A DNA stretch of 64,000 nt from Pedobacter sp. SL55 (GCF_026625705.1 NZ_CP113059.1:2728001-2792000); one strand, 5' to 3'. Numbered from the stretch's first letter, positions 1 through 8,949 are shown. The notes: generated by a model not told the origin, from the sequence alone. Numbers and translations: made by a program.

Positions 1-591
1 GAAGCAGCTATTTTTAAAATAGGAGGAAATGCCTTATTGGTAAGAGCAGGAGCATTATATCATGATGTAGGTAAGATGGAAAATCCTCAATACTTCATCG
101 AAAACCAAACAGGTACCAGTCCGCATGATAAGTTGCCTTACGAGCAAAGTGCACAAATTATCATTAGGCATGTGCACAAAGGAATAGAAATTACAAGGAA
201 GTATAAGTTGCCAGAGTCTGTAATTGATTTTATACGTACGCATCACGGCAATACCCGTGTCGATTATTTTTATCAATCGTTCTTAAAAAATTCTCCAGAG
301 AAATTTATTGATGAGAATATTTTTCGTTACCCGGGGCCTATTCCTTTTTCTAAGGAAACGGGTGTTTTAATGTTGGCAGATTCAGTAGAAGCTGCGTCAA
401 GAAGTCTGAAAAATCCGGATGCAGATAGCATCAATAATCTCGTAGAACGGATCATTGACTATAAACTGGAACAAAATCAATTAGATAATTGCGATTTAAC
501 TTTAAAAGATTTAGAAACTATCAAATTGATATTCAAGACAATGCTGATGAGTATCTATCATGTTCGGGTAGATTATCCAAAAACCGTGTAA
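1..591 (+). CDS. 7TM-HD phosphohydrolase, C-terminal part (partial)
   Basis: The reading frame is open from the first base, so the gene begins before the window and about 196 C-terminal residues are visible. They form an HD-superfamily phosphohydrolase domain: the HD pair lies in the motif ALYHDVGKM, followed by a conserved HH pair (RTHHGNT) and a late ADSVEAASR motif. This arrangement is typical of membrane 7TM-HD proteins related to PgpH, which hydrolyse cyclic di-AMP in other bacteria. The membrane domain itself is outside the window, so the family call rests on the HD part only. The gene precedes two tRNA genes and appears to be core chromosome. Confidence 0.75.
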   Translation, partial: EAAIFKIGGNALLVRAGALYHDVGKMENPQYFIENQTGTSPHDKLPYEQSAQIIIRHVHKGIEITRKYKLPESVIDFIRTHHGNTRVDYFYQSFLKNSPEKFIDENIFRYPGPIPFSKETGVLMLADSVEAASRSLKNPDADSINNLVERIIDYKLEQNQLDNCDLTLKDLETIKLIFKTMLMSIYHVRVDYPKTV

Positions 592-597
592 TTTTTT

Positions 598-627
598 TTT
601 GCAAGTATCAACGAATTGCTATATTTG
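598..627 (+). promoter_or_regulatory. Promoter upstream of the tRNA genes
   Basis: TATATTTG at 620-627 matches the Bacteroidota -7 element TAnnTTTG, and a TTTG at 598-601 lies 18 bp upstream as a -33 element. The tRNA-Ser gene starts 32 bp further on. Confidence 0.6.
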
Positions 628-658
628 CAACCTCGAAACGCAGTAATGCTCATCGAAA

Positions 659-746
<88 letters not shown>

Positions 747-769
747 AGTAACAAAGGTGATACCACCAT

Positions 770-843
770 CGGGGTGTAGCGTAGCCCGGTATCGCGCCAC
801 ATTTGGGATGTGGAGGTCGTAGGTTCGAATCCTGCCACCCCGA
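770..843 (+). tRNA. tRNA-Pro (anticodon UGG), island integration site
   Basis: A 74-nt tRNA. The acceptor CGGGGTG (770-776) pairs with CACCCCG (836-842), with discriminator A843. The anticodon loop TTTGGGA carries TGG and the T-arm is GGTTCGAATCC. Its last 12 nt plus the flanking DNA are repeated exactly at 34276. This tRNA is therefore the attachment site of the 33-kb island that follows, and integration left the tRNA gene intact. Confidence 0.95.
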
Positions 844-858
844 CTTATTAGATATCAA
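832..858 (+). repeat. attL: left direct repeat of the genomic island
   Basis: These 27 bp span the 3' end of tRNA-Pro and its flank and are identical to 34276-34302. Similarity continues with a few mismatches for more than 100 bp on both sides of the ISL3 insertion. A tRNA 3' end repeated at both ends of a segment that carries an adjacent tyrosine integrase is the usual signature of an attachment site. Confidence 0.85.
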
Positions 859-866
859 ATTCTAGC

Positions 867-903
867 AAAAACCCTCTAAATATTAGTATTTAGGGGGTTT
901 TTC
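867..903 (+). terminator. Rho-independent terminator after the tRNA genes
   Basis: A hairpin pairs AACCCTCTAAATA with TATTTAGGGGGTT around TTAG and is followed by a T tract. The same hairpin is present in the right-end copy at about 34311-34347. Confidence 0.75.
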
Positions 904-944
904 ATTTTTGGTCAGATCAGTTGAGGGCATAAAATAGCATATAA

Positions 945-967
945 TTTATGACCTATTCTACTACCTA
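945..967 (+). repeat. Putative integrase arm-type repeat, left copy
   Basis: A 23-bp sequence built on TTTATGACCTATTCTACTA recurs, with at most a few mismatches, at 34194-34216 just inside the right end and at 34389-34411 in the right-end relic. An inverted GGGCATAAA half lies just upstream at about 926. Repeated short sites near both ends of an integrating element commonly bind the integrase arm-binding domain. Binding here is inferred. Confidence 0.45.
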
Positions 968-1059
968 TTTTAATCTTGTATCATTGTCTGGATCAAGCAA
1001 ATAATCTGGGGGGATTCATTTAGATTTTTATTTTTGTTGTTCACTCTTGATTTATTTTT

Positions 1060-1408
1060 TTGGAACAGCAGGAACTACTCAAACTACTTCTACCGACAGA
1101 ACTTATCGAACATTTTGACCTTATCCGCATCGAACCGATGGAAGATGGTTATCATTTATTTCTTGACCAGCATAATATTCCACCTGCGGAATTTGCCAGC
1201 CACAAGTTGGAATCCAAAGGATTTTTAGATCAGGCAATTATCCGTGATTTTCCCTTGCGTGGCAAAGCCTGTTTCCTTCATCTTCGCCGTCGCAAATGGC
1301 ATGACCATGATACCGGCAGAATCCGTTTACAGTTCATGGAATACGGTGGCAGAGGGCACGCGTTTAACCGCAGAGTTCGCTGCTTTTTTAAAAGAATTTG
1401 ATCGATAA
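1060..1408 (+). pseudogene. ISL3 element N-terminal protein, frameshifted
   Basis: The first ORF of the element, starting at TTG 1060, encodes a small protein of the ISAon1 transposase N-terminal type, including LRGKACFLHLRRRKW. After the residues DTGRI the expected sequence SWNTVAEGTRLTAEFAAFLKE continues in another frame and stops at 1408. One extra C near 1333-1334 would account for this. Removing it gives about 115 aa overlapping the second ORF, the normal two-ORF arrangement. It may be a real mutation or a sequencing error. Confidence 0.65.
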
Positions 1409-2384
1409 CCATCCTATCAGCTGCAAACTATTGGGTCAGCTGTATGGGCTTGATGGCAGGCGGTTGCAGGAACAATATATTCGTTACCTAAGTGATTTCA
1501 TGGACTGGGACCAACGTTCTCATGCAGGCCACTGGGTTCTATTCGAACAAAATATTGGAGAATACCTAAGCCTGGATGAAGTATGCCTGTCCCGGGGAGA
1601 ACTCTATACGGTACTCACCAATAAGGATGCAAAGGGGAAAAAGGGTGCTTTACTGGCTATGGTAAAAGGAACCATCAGCGATCAGGTGATTGCTATACTT
1701 GAACGCATTCCCTATCGTCTTCGTAAAGAAGTAAAGGAGGTTACTTTGGATCTGGCTCCAACGATGGAGCGTATTGCCAGGCGTGCCTTCCCCAAGGCAA
1801 GACTGGTATCTGACCGCTTTCACGTGCAGCAGCTTGCAGCAGATGCTGTTCAACAAATCCGCATTCAATACCGATGGGAAGCTATCGATCAGGAAAACAG
1901 TGAAATGGAGCTGGCAAAACAGCTAAACCATCCCCATGTGCCTGATATATTAGAAAACGGAGATAGTTTAAAGCAATTACTGGCCCGTAGCAGGCACCTG
2001 TTATTTAAAGATGAAACAAACTGGACAGCTTCCCAACAGCACAGGTCAGAGCTGCTGTTTGCCAGGTATCCCTTATTAGAGAAAGCCTATCGGCTGAGCA
2101 GGAAACTGTCTCATATCTTTTCAAACACAAAGGAGAAGGGCATCGGTTTTACCAGGCTCGCCAAATGGTATGATGAGGTTGAAAAATCAGCCATAAAAGC
2201 ATTTTCAACCGTGGCAAGAACCATACAGAACCACTACCACACCATCCTGAACTACTTTGACAACAGGCATACAAATGCTTCTGCAGAATCGTTCAATGCT
2301 AAAATCAAAGCACTAAGAACTCAATTCAGAGGAGTCAGAAATGTTGAATTCTTTATGTACAGATTAGCCAAAATATATGCGTAA
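1398..2384 (+). CDS. ISL3-family (ISAon1-like) transposase
   Basis: A 328-aa DDE transposase starting at a TTG that overlaps the end of the upstream ORF. The catalytic acids can be placed in VTLDLAPTMERIA (first D), LVSDRFHVQQLA (second D) and NASAESFNAKIK (E). The C-terminal RTQFRGVRNVEFFMYRL is typical of this family. It would catalyse cut-and-paste movement at the 24-bp terminal repeats. The frame is intact although its partner ORF is shifted, so activity of this copy is uncertain. Confidence 0.88.
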   Translation: MIDNHPISCKLLGQLYGLDGRRLQEQYIRYLSDFMDWDQRSHAGHWVLFEQNIGEYLSLDEVCLSRGELYTVLTNKDAKGKKGALLAMVKGTISDQVIAILERIPYRLRKEVKEVTLDLAPTMERIARRAFPKARLVSDRFHVQQLAADAVQQIRIQYRWEAIDQENSEMELAKQLNHPHVPDILENGDSLKQLLARSRHLLFKDETNWTASQQHRSELLFARYPLLEKAYRLSRKLSHIFSNTKEKGIGFTRLAKWYDEVEKSAIKAFSTVARTIQNHYHTILNYFDNRHTNASAESFNAKIKALRTQFRGVRNVEFFMYRLAKIYA

Positions 2385-2552
2385 TCTTTCTAGCCCCCCC
2401 CCCCAGATTATTTGCTTGATCCCATTGTCTCTGGTTTGATATAAAAATCTGTTTATCAATTGTTTAATTATTAATTGACATCATTTGATGACTTTTGATG
2501 TTGCGTTGAAAACGTACCAAAAAAGGTCATGAAAAGGGCACAGAAAAAAAGT

Positions 2553-3857
2553 ATGAAAACACAGAACACGTTTTCGGTTTCATTTTTCCTTAGAAAAGAT
2601 AAGGGAAAAGAAGGGATTGCACCGTTGTATGCGCGTATTACGGTAAACGGTACACATGCTGATTTAGCAACAAAGCGTAAAATGTTGGTTGAGAAATGGG
2701 ACCAAAAATCCCAAAGTATGTCTGGAAAAACCGCAGAAGACAACCTGACGAGAGACAAGATCAGGTTGTTGGGAATTGAGATCAATTCTGCTTATGAGGA
2801 GCTAAGGAGAGATGGGGCGGAGCTAACAGCCGAGACGGTAAAAGCCAAAGTGGAGGGGACCGAAATAGCTCCGTACACATTGATGTTCCTGATCGATTAC
2901 CATAACGAAGAGCTTAAACAGTTTTTAGAAGAGGGAACGATGAAAAATTATCGTACAACGAAGAGGTATCTGACAGAATTCCTGATTGTTAAGTGGAAAA
3001 GAAAAGATATTTTACTTAAACAATTAGATAATCTGTTCGTTACAAAATTTGGGCTATTCCTTTTAACCAGAACACCTGATAAGGGACAACGACCATGTTC
3101 AAATAACTCCGTAATGAAACACATGGAACGTCTTAAAAAATTGGTCGGATTGGCCTTGCAGAATAAATGGATGACAGAAAACCCCTTCCAGCATTTTAAG
3201 AAAAAGATCATAACTAAAGATAGGGATTGTTTAGATACATACGAACTTGACAAATTGAGGAATTTGGAACTGAGAAAGGTTGGGGTTAGTACAGTTAGGG
3301 ATATGTTCCTGTTTGCTTGTCTGACAGGTCTTTCACCTTGTGATATTACTAGATTCAATAAAGATCATATTACAAGGGATGTTAATGGCGAATATTGGAT
3401 TGAAATGTACAGACAGAAAACCAAACGATTTACAGAGAGGAAATTCAATGTGTTGTTGCTGCCCGAAGCGTTGGAGATCATCAAGAAATACCGTAGAAAT
3501 GCCGCTGCGATTGAAAATGGTACTGTGTTCCCTTTCTACACCAACCAGATACTTAATCGCTATCTAAAGGTTATCGCCGAGGAAGCTGAAATCAATAAAC
3601 CGGTTACTTTTCATCTGGCTAGACATACCTTTGCTACAACTGTCACGCTAGAAAATGGTGTTCCGATTGAAAGTGTATCCCACATGCTCGGACACGCTAG
3701 CATAAGAACCACGCAGATCTATTCGAAAATCAAAAAGAAAAAGGTATTGAATGATATGAAATACGAAACTATTTTTCTTATGGTCCGTGTGGCAGTCCAT
3801 GCCGACTATGTCCATATTTCCGAGATCGTAATTGCAATTCCACGCCATAAATGGTAA
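2553..3857 (+). CDS. Tyrosine site-specific integrase of the island
   Basis: A phage-type integrase of the Bacteroidota kind. The N-terminal arm-binding domain (NTFSVSFFLRKDKGKEG) is followed by a SAM-like core-binding domain and a C-terminal catalytic domain. The catalytic domain shows HLARHTFATT (HxxR), LGHASIRTTQIYSKI (second His and the Tyr nucleophile) and a Lys in the beta-hairpin RQKTKRFTERKF. The first Arg box reads TGLSPCDI and lacks the Arg, a deviation also seen in some Bacteroides integrases. I prefer the ATG at 2553, giving the common start MKTQNTFSV; an ATG at 2529 is possible. After KKVLNDMK the usual short tail is replaced by about 30 unrelated residues, which points to a deletion junction near 3760. 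Confidence 0.88.
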   Translation: MKTQNTFSVSFFLRKDKGKEGIAPLYARITVNGTHADLATKRKMLVEKWDQKSQSMSGKTAEDNLTRDKIRLLGIEINSAYEELRRDGAELTAETVKAKVEGTEIAPYTLMFLIDYHNEELKQFLEEGTMKNYRTTKRYLTEFLIVKWKRKDILLKQLDNLFVTKFGLFLLTRTPDKGQRPCSNNSVMKHMERLKKLVGLALQNKWMTENPFQHFKKKIITKDRDCLDTYELDKLRNLELRKVGVSTVRDMFLFACLTGLSPCDITRFNKDHITRDVNGEYWIEMYRQKTKRFTERKFNVLLLPEALEIIKKYRRNAAAIENGTVFPFYTNQILNRYLKVIAEEAEINKPVTFHLARHTFATTVTLENGVPIESVSHMLGHASIRTTQIYSKIKKKKVLNDMKYETIFLMVRVAVHADYVHISEIVIAIPRHKW

Positions 3858-3933
3858 GAAACCATACGCCAATTTTGCCGGGTTGCTTATCGGGCAGCAA
3901 TTTGGCAACAAAAACTTTGTCTTTTGCATTCAT
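3778..3933 (-). pseudogene. Truncated ORF downstream of the regulator operon
   Basis: A 51-codon ORF (MNAKDKVFVAKLLPDKQPG...) starts 28 nt after the stop of the Crp-type gene on the same strand and runs into the integrase 3' end, overlapping it by 80 nt. It reads like the N-terminus of a fourth gene of the regulator operon cut off when the integrase end was joined here. I do not recognise the family, and it may not be expressed. Confidence 0.35.
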
Positions 3934-3961
3934 TAATGTTCAACGTTGAAATCCATTTGAT

Positions 3962-4597
3962 TTAATTTTTCATTTTCGAAAGCCCATCGAAGTTCAATAC
4001 CGTAATATTGGTGCCCAAACGTTCAATAAGCTTTTCATCCCTAAAATCGGTAAGGGTACGGCTTACTGTTTCGGTAGCCATGCAAGCCATTGCAGCCAGA
4101 TCTTCACGTGTAATGTTAAATCCGTTCAGTTTATTGCTCACTTGTTGATGCAGTTTGATGAGCGTACCTGCCATCTTCTTTCTCACCGAATAATAGGCCA
4201 ACTGCAGTAACTGTTCCTCTTTTTCTTTGTTGTCTTGGGAAAGCAGATGGATGAATTTTCGTGCGACTTCTGGATAAAGATTTAGCATAGTCTCCAGTTC
4301 ATCCATTGGGATAAGGCATAGCTGGCTATCCACTATTGCCGTTGCCGTGTCGGTGTATGGGCTACCGGTAAGGATTGCGCTTATCCCTATATAATCACCG
4401 TCGCTATACATTCCGGTCATCAGTTCTCGCCCGTCCTGAGATAGCTTAATGGTCTTGATTTTGCCAGAAGTGATCAGATAGAGCCCCTTGCCCTGGTCTC
4501 CTTCATAATAAATGACCCTGTCTTTCTTAAAATCCCTAGTTTTGTGCCCATTTACAATCGTCTTAAATGCCGCAAGTCCGTCAGTTTTTGCAACCAT
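3962..4597 (-). CDS. Crp/FNR-family transcriptional regulator
   Basis: This protein of about 211 aa has an N-terminal cyclic-nucleotide-type beta-barrel (YYEGDQGKGLYLITSGKIKT) and a C-terminal winged helix. The recognition helix reads ATETVSRTLTDF; the E-xx-S-R pattern is that of FNR and predicts binding to TTGA-N6-TCAA sites, which are found throughout this island. The four N-terminal cysteines of E. coli FNR are absent, so it probably does not hold an Fe-S cluster and may depend on the linked sensor. The start at 4597 overlaps the response-regulator stop (TGATG), suggesting translational coupling; an in-frame ATG at 4645 would give 227 aa. It is the third gene of a kinase-regulator-FNR operon. 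Confidence 0.88.
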   Translation of the reverse strand: MVAKTDGLAAFKTIVNGHKTRDFKKDRVIYYEGDQGKGLYLITSGKIKTIKLSQDGRELMTGMYSDGDYIGISAILTGSPYTDTATAIVDSQLCLIPMDELETMLNLYPEVARKFIHLLSQDNKEKEEQLLQLAYYSVRKKMAGTLIKLHQQVSNKLNGFNITREDLAAMACMATETVSRTLTDFRDEKLIERLGTNITVLNFDGLSKMKN

Positions 4598-5013
4598 CAC
4601 ATGAAATTCTTCTTTGATGGCCTGTTGATGCGCCTGTTTGGCCATTTTTTTCTCAATCGGATATCAATTGCGTTGAGCAGTTCCATCCCGTTAAAAGGCT
4701 TGATCAGATAGTCATCTGCTCCCAACTCCATTCCTTTCCTAAGATCGGCATGTTCTGCTTTTGCTGTAAGAAAAATAAAAGGAATATCAGCTGTTTCAGT
4801 ATGCTTGTTTAGCATATACAGTACGCCATAGCCATCAAGTTCGGGCATCATGATATCGCATAAAATGAGATCGGGCAGGTGTTTGATGGCCATTTCTGTA
4901 CCTGCCATGCCATTCTCCGCCTCAATAACAGTATACAGCGCCATTTCCAGTATCTCCACTACGTTGGCCCTAATCTCGTCGTGATCTTCAATGATCAGTA
5001 TTTTTTTGCTCAT
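4597..5013 (-). CDS. Single-domain response regulator (REC)
   Basis: A 138-aa receiver domain with the acidic pocket near E9/D10, phospho-acceptor D53 (LILCDIMMPELDG), T83 (FLTAKA) and K105 (DYLIKPF). A short basic C-terminal tail follows in place of an output domain. It overlaps the stop of the upstream histidine kinase by 4 nt and directly precedes the FNR-type gene, so it is the likely phosphorylation partner of that kinase. How the signal passes to transcription is unknown: either by contact with the FNR-type protein or by another route. Confidence 0.88.
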   Translation of the reverse strand: MSKKILIIEDHDEIRANVVEILEMALYTVIEAENGMAGTEMAIKHLPDLILCDIMMPELDGYGVLYMLNKHTETADIPFIFLTAKAEHADLRKGMELGADDYLIKPFNGMELLNAIDIRLRKKWPNRRINRPSKKNFM

Positions 5014-6290
5014 GATTTTGGGAATGTGAGTGTAAATAAAGTGCCCCTGTTGATCCTGCTCCTAAATTTGACCTTGCCGTTCATAAGGATAGTATATCTG
5101 GAAAGGATACTTAGCCCCAGGCCATTTCCGGGAATTTTACCTGTATTATGGGCACGGAAAAATGCTTCGAAAAGGTTTTTTTGATCGTCGTAAGGTATAC
5201 CAATTCCGTTGTCGCAAATACGTACTGTACAGCAGTTTTTATTAATTTTGGTATGGAACTGGATAGAGCTTGAGTTTCCAGAATATTTAATGGCATTATC
5301 TATCAATATAATGATACAGTTCTTTAAAAGGTTATGGTCAAGGCTAATCATTTGATCCTTGCCGCGATGTTTGAAGATGATCTCTTGTCCATCTTTAAGT
5401 ACAACCTGCATTTCTTCCGTAATCTCTTGGGCAAGTTCCATGAGGCTGAAGCTGCTGGCTTCTGCAAGTACCTTTCCGGTTTCGAGTTTTTCGAGCGACA
5501 GAAAATCATTTAGTATTGCCGTAATGTTTAACACTGCATCATTTATCTTATCCAGATGTTTAGTGATATTAGGATTTTGGTACTGAGCGGAATGGTGTTC
5601 AATCAATGAACGGGAAAGCTGCATCAGGCTCAATGGTGTACGGAACTCATGGGAGGCTATGGATACAAACCTGCTTTTAAGTTTTCCGAGCTCCTTTTCC
5701 TTAGCTAGGGATAAGCTCAGTTCCTCCTTGGTCTGTTGTAGTATCTTTATGGTTTCCTGTAGCGACACAGTGCGTTCCCGTACCTGTTCTTCGAGTTGGT
5801 TAGCATAGTCCTTTAGCATTGCCTCGGATTGTTTTTCCCTAGTTAAATCATGGATAAATCCAGCATATACAATCCTGCCCGAGTATTTTACTTCGCTTAC
5901 CCCCAGTCTGAAAGGAAATTGTTTTTTATTTTTCTTCAGGCCGATCAGTTCCCTGCCAATGCCGATGATGCTGGCATGGCCAGTTTGCTTATATTTGGAT
6001 AAATAATCATCATGTTTCGTAGCATGGCTTTTCGGCATTAGCATAGAAATGTTATTCCCAAGTACCTCTTCTTCGCTATAATCAAAAAGTTTACAGGCTG
6101 ATGGATTAATGGATTCAATCTTGCCTCGGTCATCTATGGTAATCAGGCCGTCTATCGCATTATCGATAATCGTTTTTAGTAGCACTGCGTTTTCCATAAA
6201 ATATTGATTTACAGAATAATAAATATTCTTACCATTAAGACAATTTTCCCCTAGATTTGTTTCAATTATATTGATGGGATTCGATCTCAT
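5010..6290 (-). CDS. FixL-like PAS sensor histidine kinase
   Basis: A soluble 426-aa histidine kinase without membrane segments. A PAS domain (about 34-150) is followed by a coiled coil (about 155-205) and HisKA with H-box SHEFRTPL (His214). The ATPase domain has DNAIKYS, CDNGIGIP and GNGLGLS boxes. The PAS core matches oxygen-sensing FixL: H93 in KHDDYLSKY and R113 in IIGIGREL are spaced exactly as the heme ligand His200 and Arg220 of Bradyrhizobium FixL. This suggests a heme-based oxygen or NO sensor, although many FixL-like PAS domains of untested function share the motif. The promoter upstream carries an FNR-type box, so the operon is probably autoregulated. Confidence 0.85.
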   Translation of the reverse strand: MRSNPINIIETNLGENCLNGKNIYYSVNQYFMENAVLLKTIIDNAIDGLITIDDRGKIESINPSACKLFDYSEEEVLGNNISMLMPKSHATKHDDYLSKYKQTGHASIIGIGRELIGLKKNKKQFPFRLGVSEVKYSGRIVYAGFIHDLTREKQSEAMLKDYANQLEEQVRERTVSLQETIKILQQTKEELSLSLAKEKELGKLKSRFVSIASHEFRTPLSLMQLSRSLIEHHSAQYQNPNITKHLDKINDAVLNITAILNDFLSLEKLETGKVLAEASSFSLMELAQEITEEMQVVLKDGQEIIFKHRGKDQMISLDHNLLKNCIIILIDNAIKYSGNSSSIQFHTKINKNCCTVRICDNGIGIPYDDQKNLFEAFFRAHNTGKIPGNGLGLSILSRYTILMNGKVKFRSRINRGTLFTLTFPKS

Positions 6291-6319
6291 AACATTAGCG
6301 TACTCTAAAGTATAGCGTT

Positions 6320-6363
6320 CAAATATCGAGGTAGTAAACAGTCTAGGCCGTGACGAATATCAT
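6320..6363 (-). promoter_or_regulatory. Class II FNR-type promoter of the sensor/regulator operon
   Basis: On the minus strand, box ATGATATTCGTCAC (6363-6350) precedes a -7 element GATATTTG (6327-6320) with a 36-bp start-to-start distance. The predicted start near 6316 leaves a 26-nt leader before the kinase ATG. Confidence 0.65.
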
Positions 6364-6391
6364 CGATTTACTGTTGGCAAATCATTGATAA

Positions 6392-6505
6392 TTAAATTTT
6401 TGTAAATCTCTCATTACAAGTAGAGATGTTCTCGTCTATGGCTAATAAGCCTTTTTGCTCTGCTAGCAAGGCAATAACGGTTTGGCTTAATTGTATGGTG
6501 TTCAT
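6392..6505 (-). pseudogene. Class I fructose-bisphosphate aldolase, N-terminal stub
   Basis: A 37-codon ORF whose ATG overlaps the phosphoketolase stop (ATGA), so it lies directly behind that gene in one operon. The peptide contains KGLLAIDENISTCNERF, the conserved N-terminal motif of class I fructose-1,6-bisphosphate aldolases (KGLLAxDES...KRF). The rest of the gene is missing and the sensor-kinase promoter begins just beyond. A complete aldolase would feed the phosphoketolase route, so the stub points to loss of a partner gene by deletion. Confidence 0.7.
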
Positions 6506-8949
6506 GGTTTGATGTTCCATTTCCAATTCAATATTTCAGGCATATCTTTGCCATAGCGGTTCACATAATGCTTATGCTCGATGAGTTTATCTTTTAACTG
6601 TTGTTTCAAATAATCACCTTTACTGCCCAAACCTGATACACGGTCTATCACATCGATCACTAAATGGAAACGGTCTATTTCGTTCTGCACACGGAGGTCG
6701 AAAGGCGTGGTAATGGTTCCCTCTTCTTTGTAGCCTCGCACATGTAGATTTCTATTGGTTCGGCGGTAGCTAATGCGGTGTACTAGCCATGGGTAGCCAT
6801 GAAAGTTGAAGATGATGTGTTTATCCTTGGTAAATATCGAATCATAATCTACCTCGCTAAGTCCGTGTGGATGTTCTGACGAAGATTGGAGCTTCATGAG
6901 GTCTACCACATTTACCACTCTTATTTTAAGCTCTGGGAGATGGTGCCTCAATATCGAAACCGCCGCTAATAGTTCTAAAGTTACAGTGTCGCCACAACTG
7001 GCCATCACGATATCGGGTTCTGCGTTCTGATCATTGCTTGCCCATTGCCAGATACCGATACCTTCGGTACAATGTTTATCGGCGGCCTCCATGCTTAGCC
7101 ATTGTGGTAACGCATGTTTTCCTGCCACTACTACGTTTACATAATGCCTGCTGCGAAGGCAATGGTCCATTACCGAGAGCAGGCAATTGGCATCGGGCGG
7201 TAGATAAACGCGTACCACATCTGCTTTTTTACTGATCACATGATCTAAAAATCCGGGATCTTGATGGGTAAATCCGTTATGGTCTTGTTGCCATACATGA
7301 GAGGCCAGTAGATAGTTCAATGAAGCAATTGGTCTGCGCCAAGGTAGTTCACGTGTCACCTTTAGCCATTTGGCATGTTGGCTAAACATTGAATCGATAA
7401 TTCGGATAAAAGCCTCGTAGCTGTTAAAAATGCCATGCCTTCCGGTAAGCAGATAGCCTTCCAGCCAGCCTTCGCACTGGTGTTCGCTCAGTTGTGCATC
7501 CAGTATGCGTCCGGTAGGGGCGAGAAATTCGTCGTTCGGCAGCATCGCAGCATCCCATTGTCGGTTACTTTCTTCAAAAACAGCGCCTAAAAGGTTGGAT
7601 AGTGTTTCGTCTGGACCGAAAAGGCGGAAGTTAGTAACGTTAAGTTTGATGACTTCTTTTAGAAATTTGCCCAACACCATGGTATTTTGCCCCATTACTG
7701 CTCCAGGCGACGATACTTTGATGCCAAAATCTCTAAAATTAGGCATCAGTAAGTCCTGTAACAGTAATCCACCATTGGTATGCGGGTTGGCTCCCATTCT
7801 TTTTTTACCTGTTGGTGCCAATGCTTTGAGTTCGGCAATCAGTTTGCCATCCTGGTCGAACAATTCTTCTGCATGGTAGCTTTTCATCCATTTTTCGAGT
7901 ATTTTTACGTTTTTAGGATGCTTCTCGTCAACTAAAACAGGGACCTGGTGCGACCTGAATGTGCCTTCGACCTGTAGGCCATCTATTATTTTAGGGCCTG
8001 TCCAACCTTTAGGTGAACGTAGCACAATCATCGGCCATCGTGGGCGGGTAAGATCAGCCTCACTTCTGGCATTTGCTTGAGCTGTCCTGATGTCTTGAAT
8101 AGCTTGATCCAGTGCATTGGCCATCAGTTGATGCATAGTCTCAGGATCATCGCCTTCCACAAAATAGGGTTTCCATCCACAGCCTTTAAAAAACTGTTCC
8201 AATTCCTCATGTTCAATTCTGGATAAAAGGGTTGGATTGCTAATTTTATAACCATTGAGGTGGAGGATGGGCAATACTACGCCATCGGTAATTGGATCAA
8301 GGAATTTATTGGAATGCCATGCGGTAGCCAATGGGCCAGTTTCGGCTTCGCCATCGCCAACAATACAGGCAACAATCAGCTCTGGATTATCAAATACAGC
8401 ACCAAAGGCATGGCTGAGCGAATATCCCAGCTCACCTCCTTCGTGGATAGAGCCTGGTGTGGAGGGGGCTACATGACTGGAAATGCCACCAGGAAAAGAG
8501 AATTGGGTAAACAGTTTTTTCATGCCTGCCTCATCCTCGCTGATGTTGGGATATATTTCGCTATAGCTGCCTTCCAGATAGGTATGAGCTACCAATGCTG
8601 GTCCGCCATGCCCCGGCCCTGACACATAGAACATATTCAGGTCATATTGTTTGATGATACGATTGAGGTGTACATAGATAAAGTTCTGTCCAGGTGTTGT
8701 TCCCCAATGGCCAACTACAATCGGTTTTATATGGGAAAGCAGTAAGGGTTCTCTCAGTAGCGCATTGTCGTAAAGGTAGATCTGTCCTACAGATAGATAA
8801 TTCGCGGCCCGCAAATAGGCATCCATTTTTTTGAGTAGCTCTTGTGTAATCATTTCAACTTTGGAGGTAGCAGGTAGTATTTCCATTTTTTCTGGCTTTT
8901 TAGGTAAGATAATTTTGAGGTTGCTTCTTGTTATCTGTTGTTTACTCAA
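6502..8949 (-). CDS. xfp: Phosphoketolase (xylulose-5-P / fructose-6-P)
   Basis: An 815-aa thiamine-diphosphate enzyme that splits xylulose-5-phosphate (and often fructose-6-phosphate) with phosphate to acetyl phosphate and glyceraldehyde-3-phosphate or erythrose-4-phosphate. Family motifs include [27 protein letters not shown], the cofactor motif [11 protein letters not shown], and SPKGWTGP. The length fits the family of about 790-830 aa. It follows a HAD-type gene and overlaps the aldolase stub in the same direction. Acetyl phosphate from this enzyme could be used by the acetate kinase encoded at 15025, giving ATP without oxygen. No FNR-type box with fixed spacing was found directly in front of it. 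Confidence 0.95.
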   Translation of the reverse strand: MSKQQITRSNLKIILPKKPEKMEILPATSKVEMITQELLKKMDAYLRAANYLSVGQIYLYDNALLREPLLLSHIKPIVVGHWGTTPGQNFIYVHLNRIIKQYDLNMFYVSGPGHGGPALVAHTYLEGSYSEIYPNISEDEAGMKKLFTQFSFPGGISSHVAPSTPGSIHEGGELGYSLSHAFGAVFDNPELIVACIVGDGEAETGPLATAWHSNKFLDPITDGVVLPILHLNGYKISNPTLLSRIEHEELEQFFKGCGWKPYFVEGDDPETMHQLMANALDQAIQDIRTAQANARSEADLTRPRWPMIVLRSPKGWTGPKIIDGLQVEGTFRSHQVPVLVDEKHPKNVKILEKWMKSYHAEELFDQDGKLIAELKALAPTGKKRMGANPHTNGGLLLQDLLMPNFRDFGIKVSSPGAVMGQNTMVLGKFLKEVIKLNVTNFRLFGPDETLSNLLGAVFEESNRQWDAAMLPNDEFLAPTGRILDAQLSEHQCEGWLEGYLLTGRHGIFNSYEAFIRIIDSMFSQHAKWLKVTRELPWRRPIASLNYLLASHVWQQDHNGFTHQDPGFLDHVISKKADVVRVYLPPDANCLLSVMDHCLRSRHYVNVVVAGKHALPQWLSMEAADKHCTEGIGIWQWASNDQNAEPDIVMASCGDTVTLELLAAVSILRHHLPELKIRVVNVVDLMKLQSSSEHPHGLSEVDYDSIFTKDKHIIFNFHGYPWLVHRISYRRTNRNLHVRGYKEEGTITTPFDLRVQNEIDRFHLVIDVIDRVSGLGSKGDYLKQQLKDKLIEHKHYVNRYGKDMPEILNWKWNIKP

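Larger units (their letters stand above)
990..2422 (+). mobile_element. ISL3-type insertion sequence (ISAon1-like, two ORFs)
   Basis: A 1433-bp element with perfect 24-bp terminal inverted repeats (990-1013 and 2399-2422, beginning GGATCAAGCAAATAATC). It is flanked by an 8-bp target duplication, CATTGTCT (982-989 and 2423-2430). Eight-bp duplications and the transposase type fit the ISL3 family. It splits the left end of the island: alignment to the right-end relic is continuous only if the element is removed. It therefore arrived after the island or its ancestor. Confidence 0.92.

Noticed and set aside
1398..1412. Programmed frameshift in the ISL3 element
   Set aside because: This element type normally has two overlapping ORFs with separate starts. 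The break is explained by one extra C at about 1333, upstream of the T/A run.
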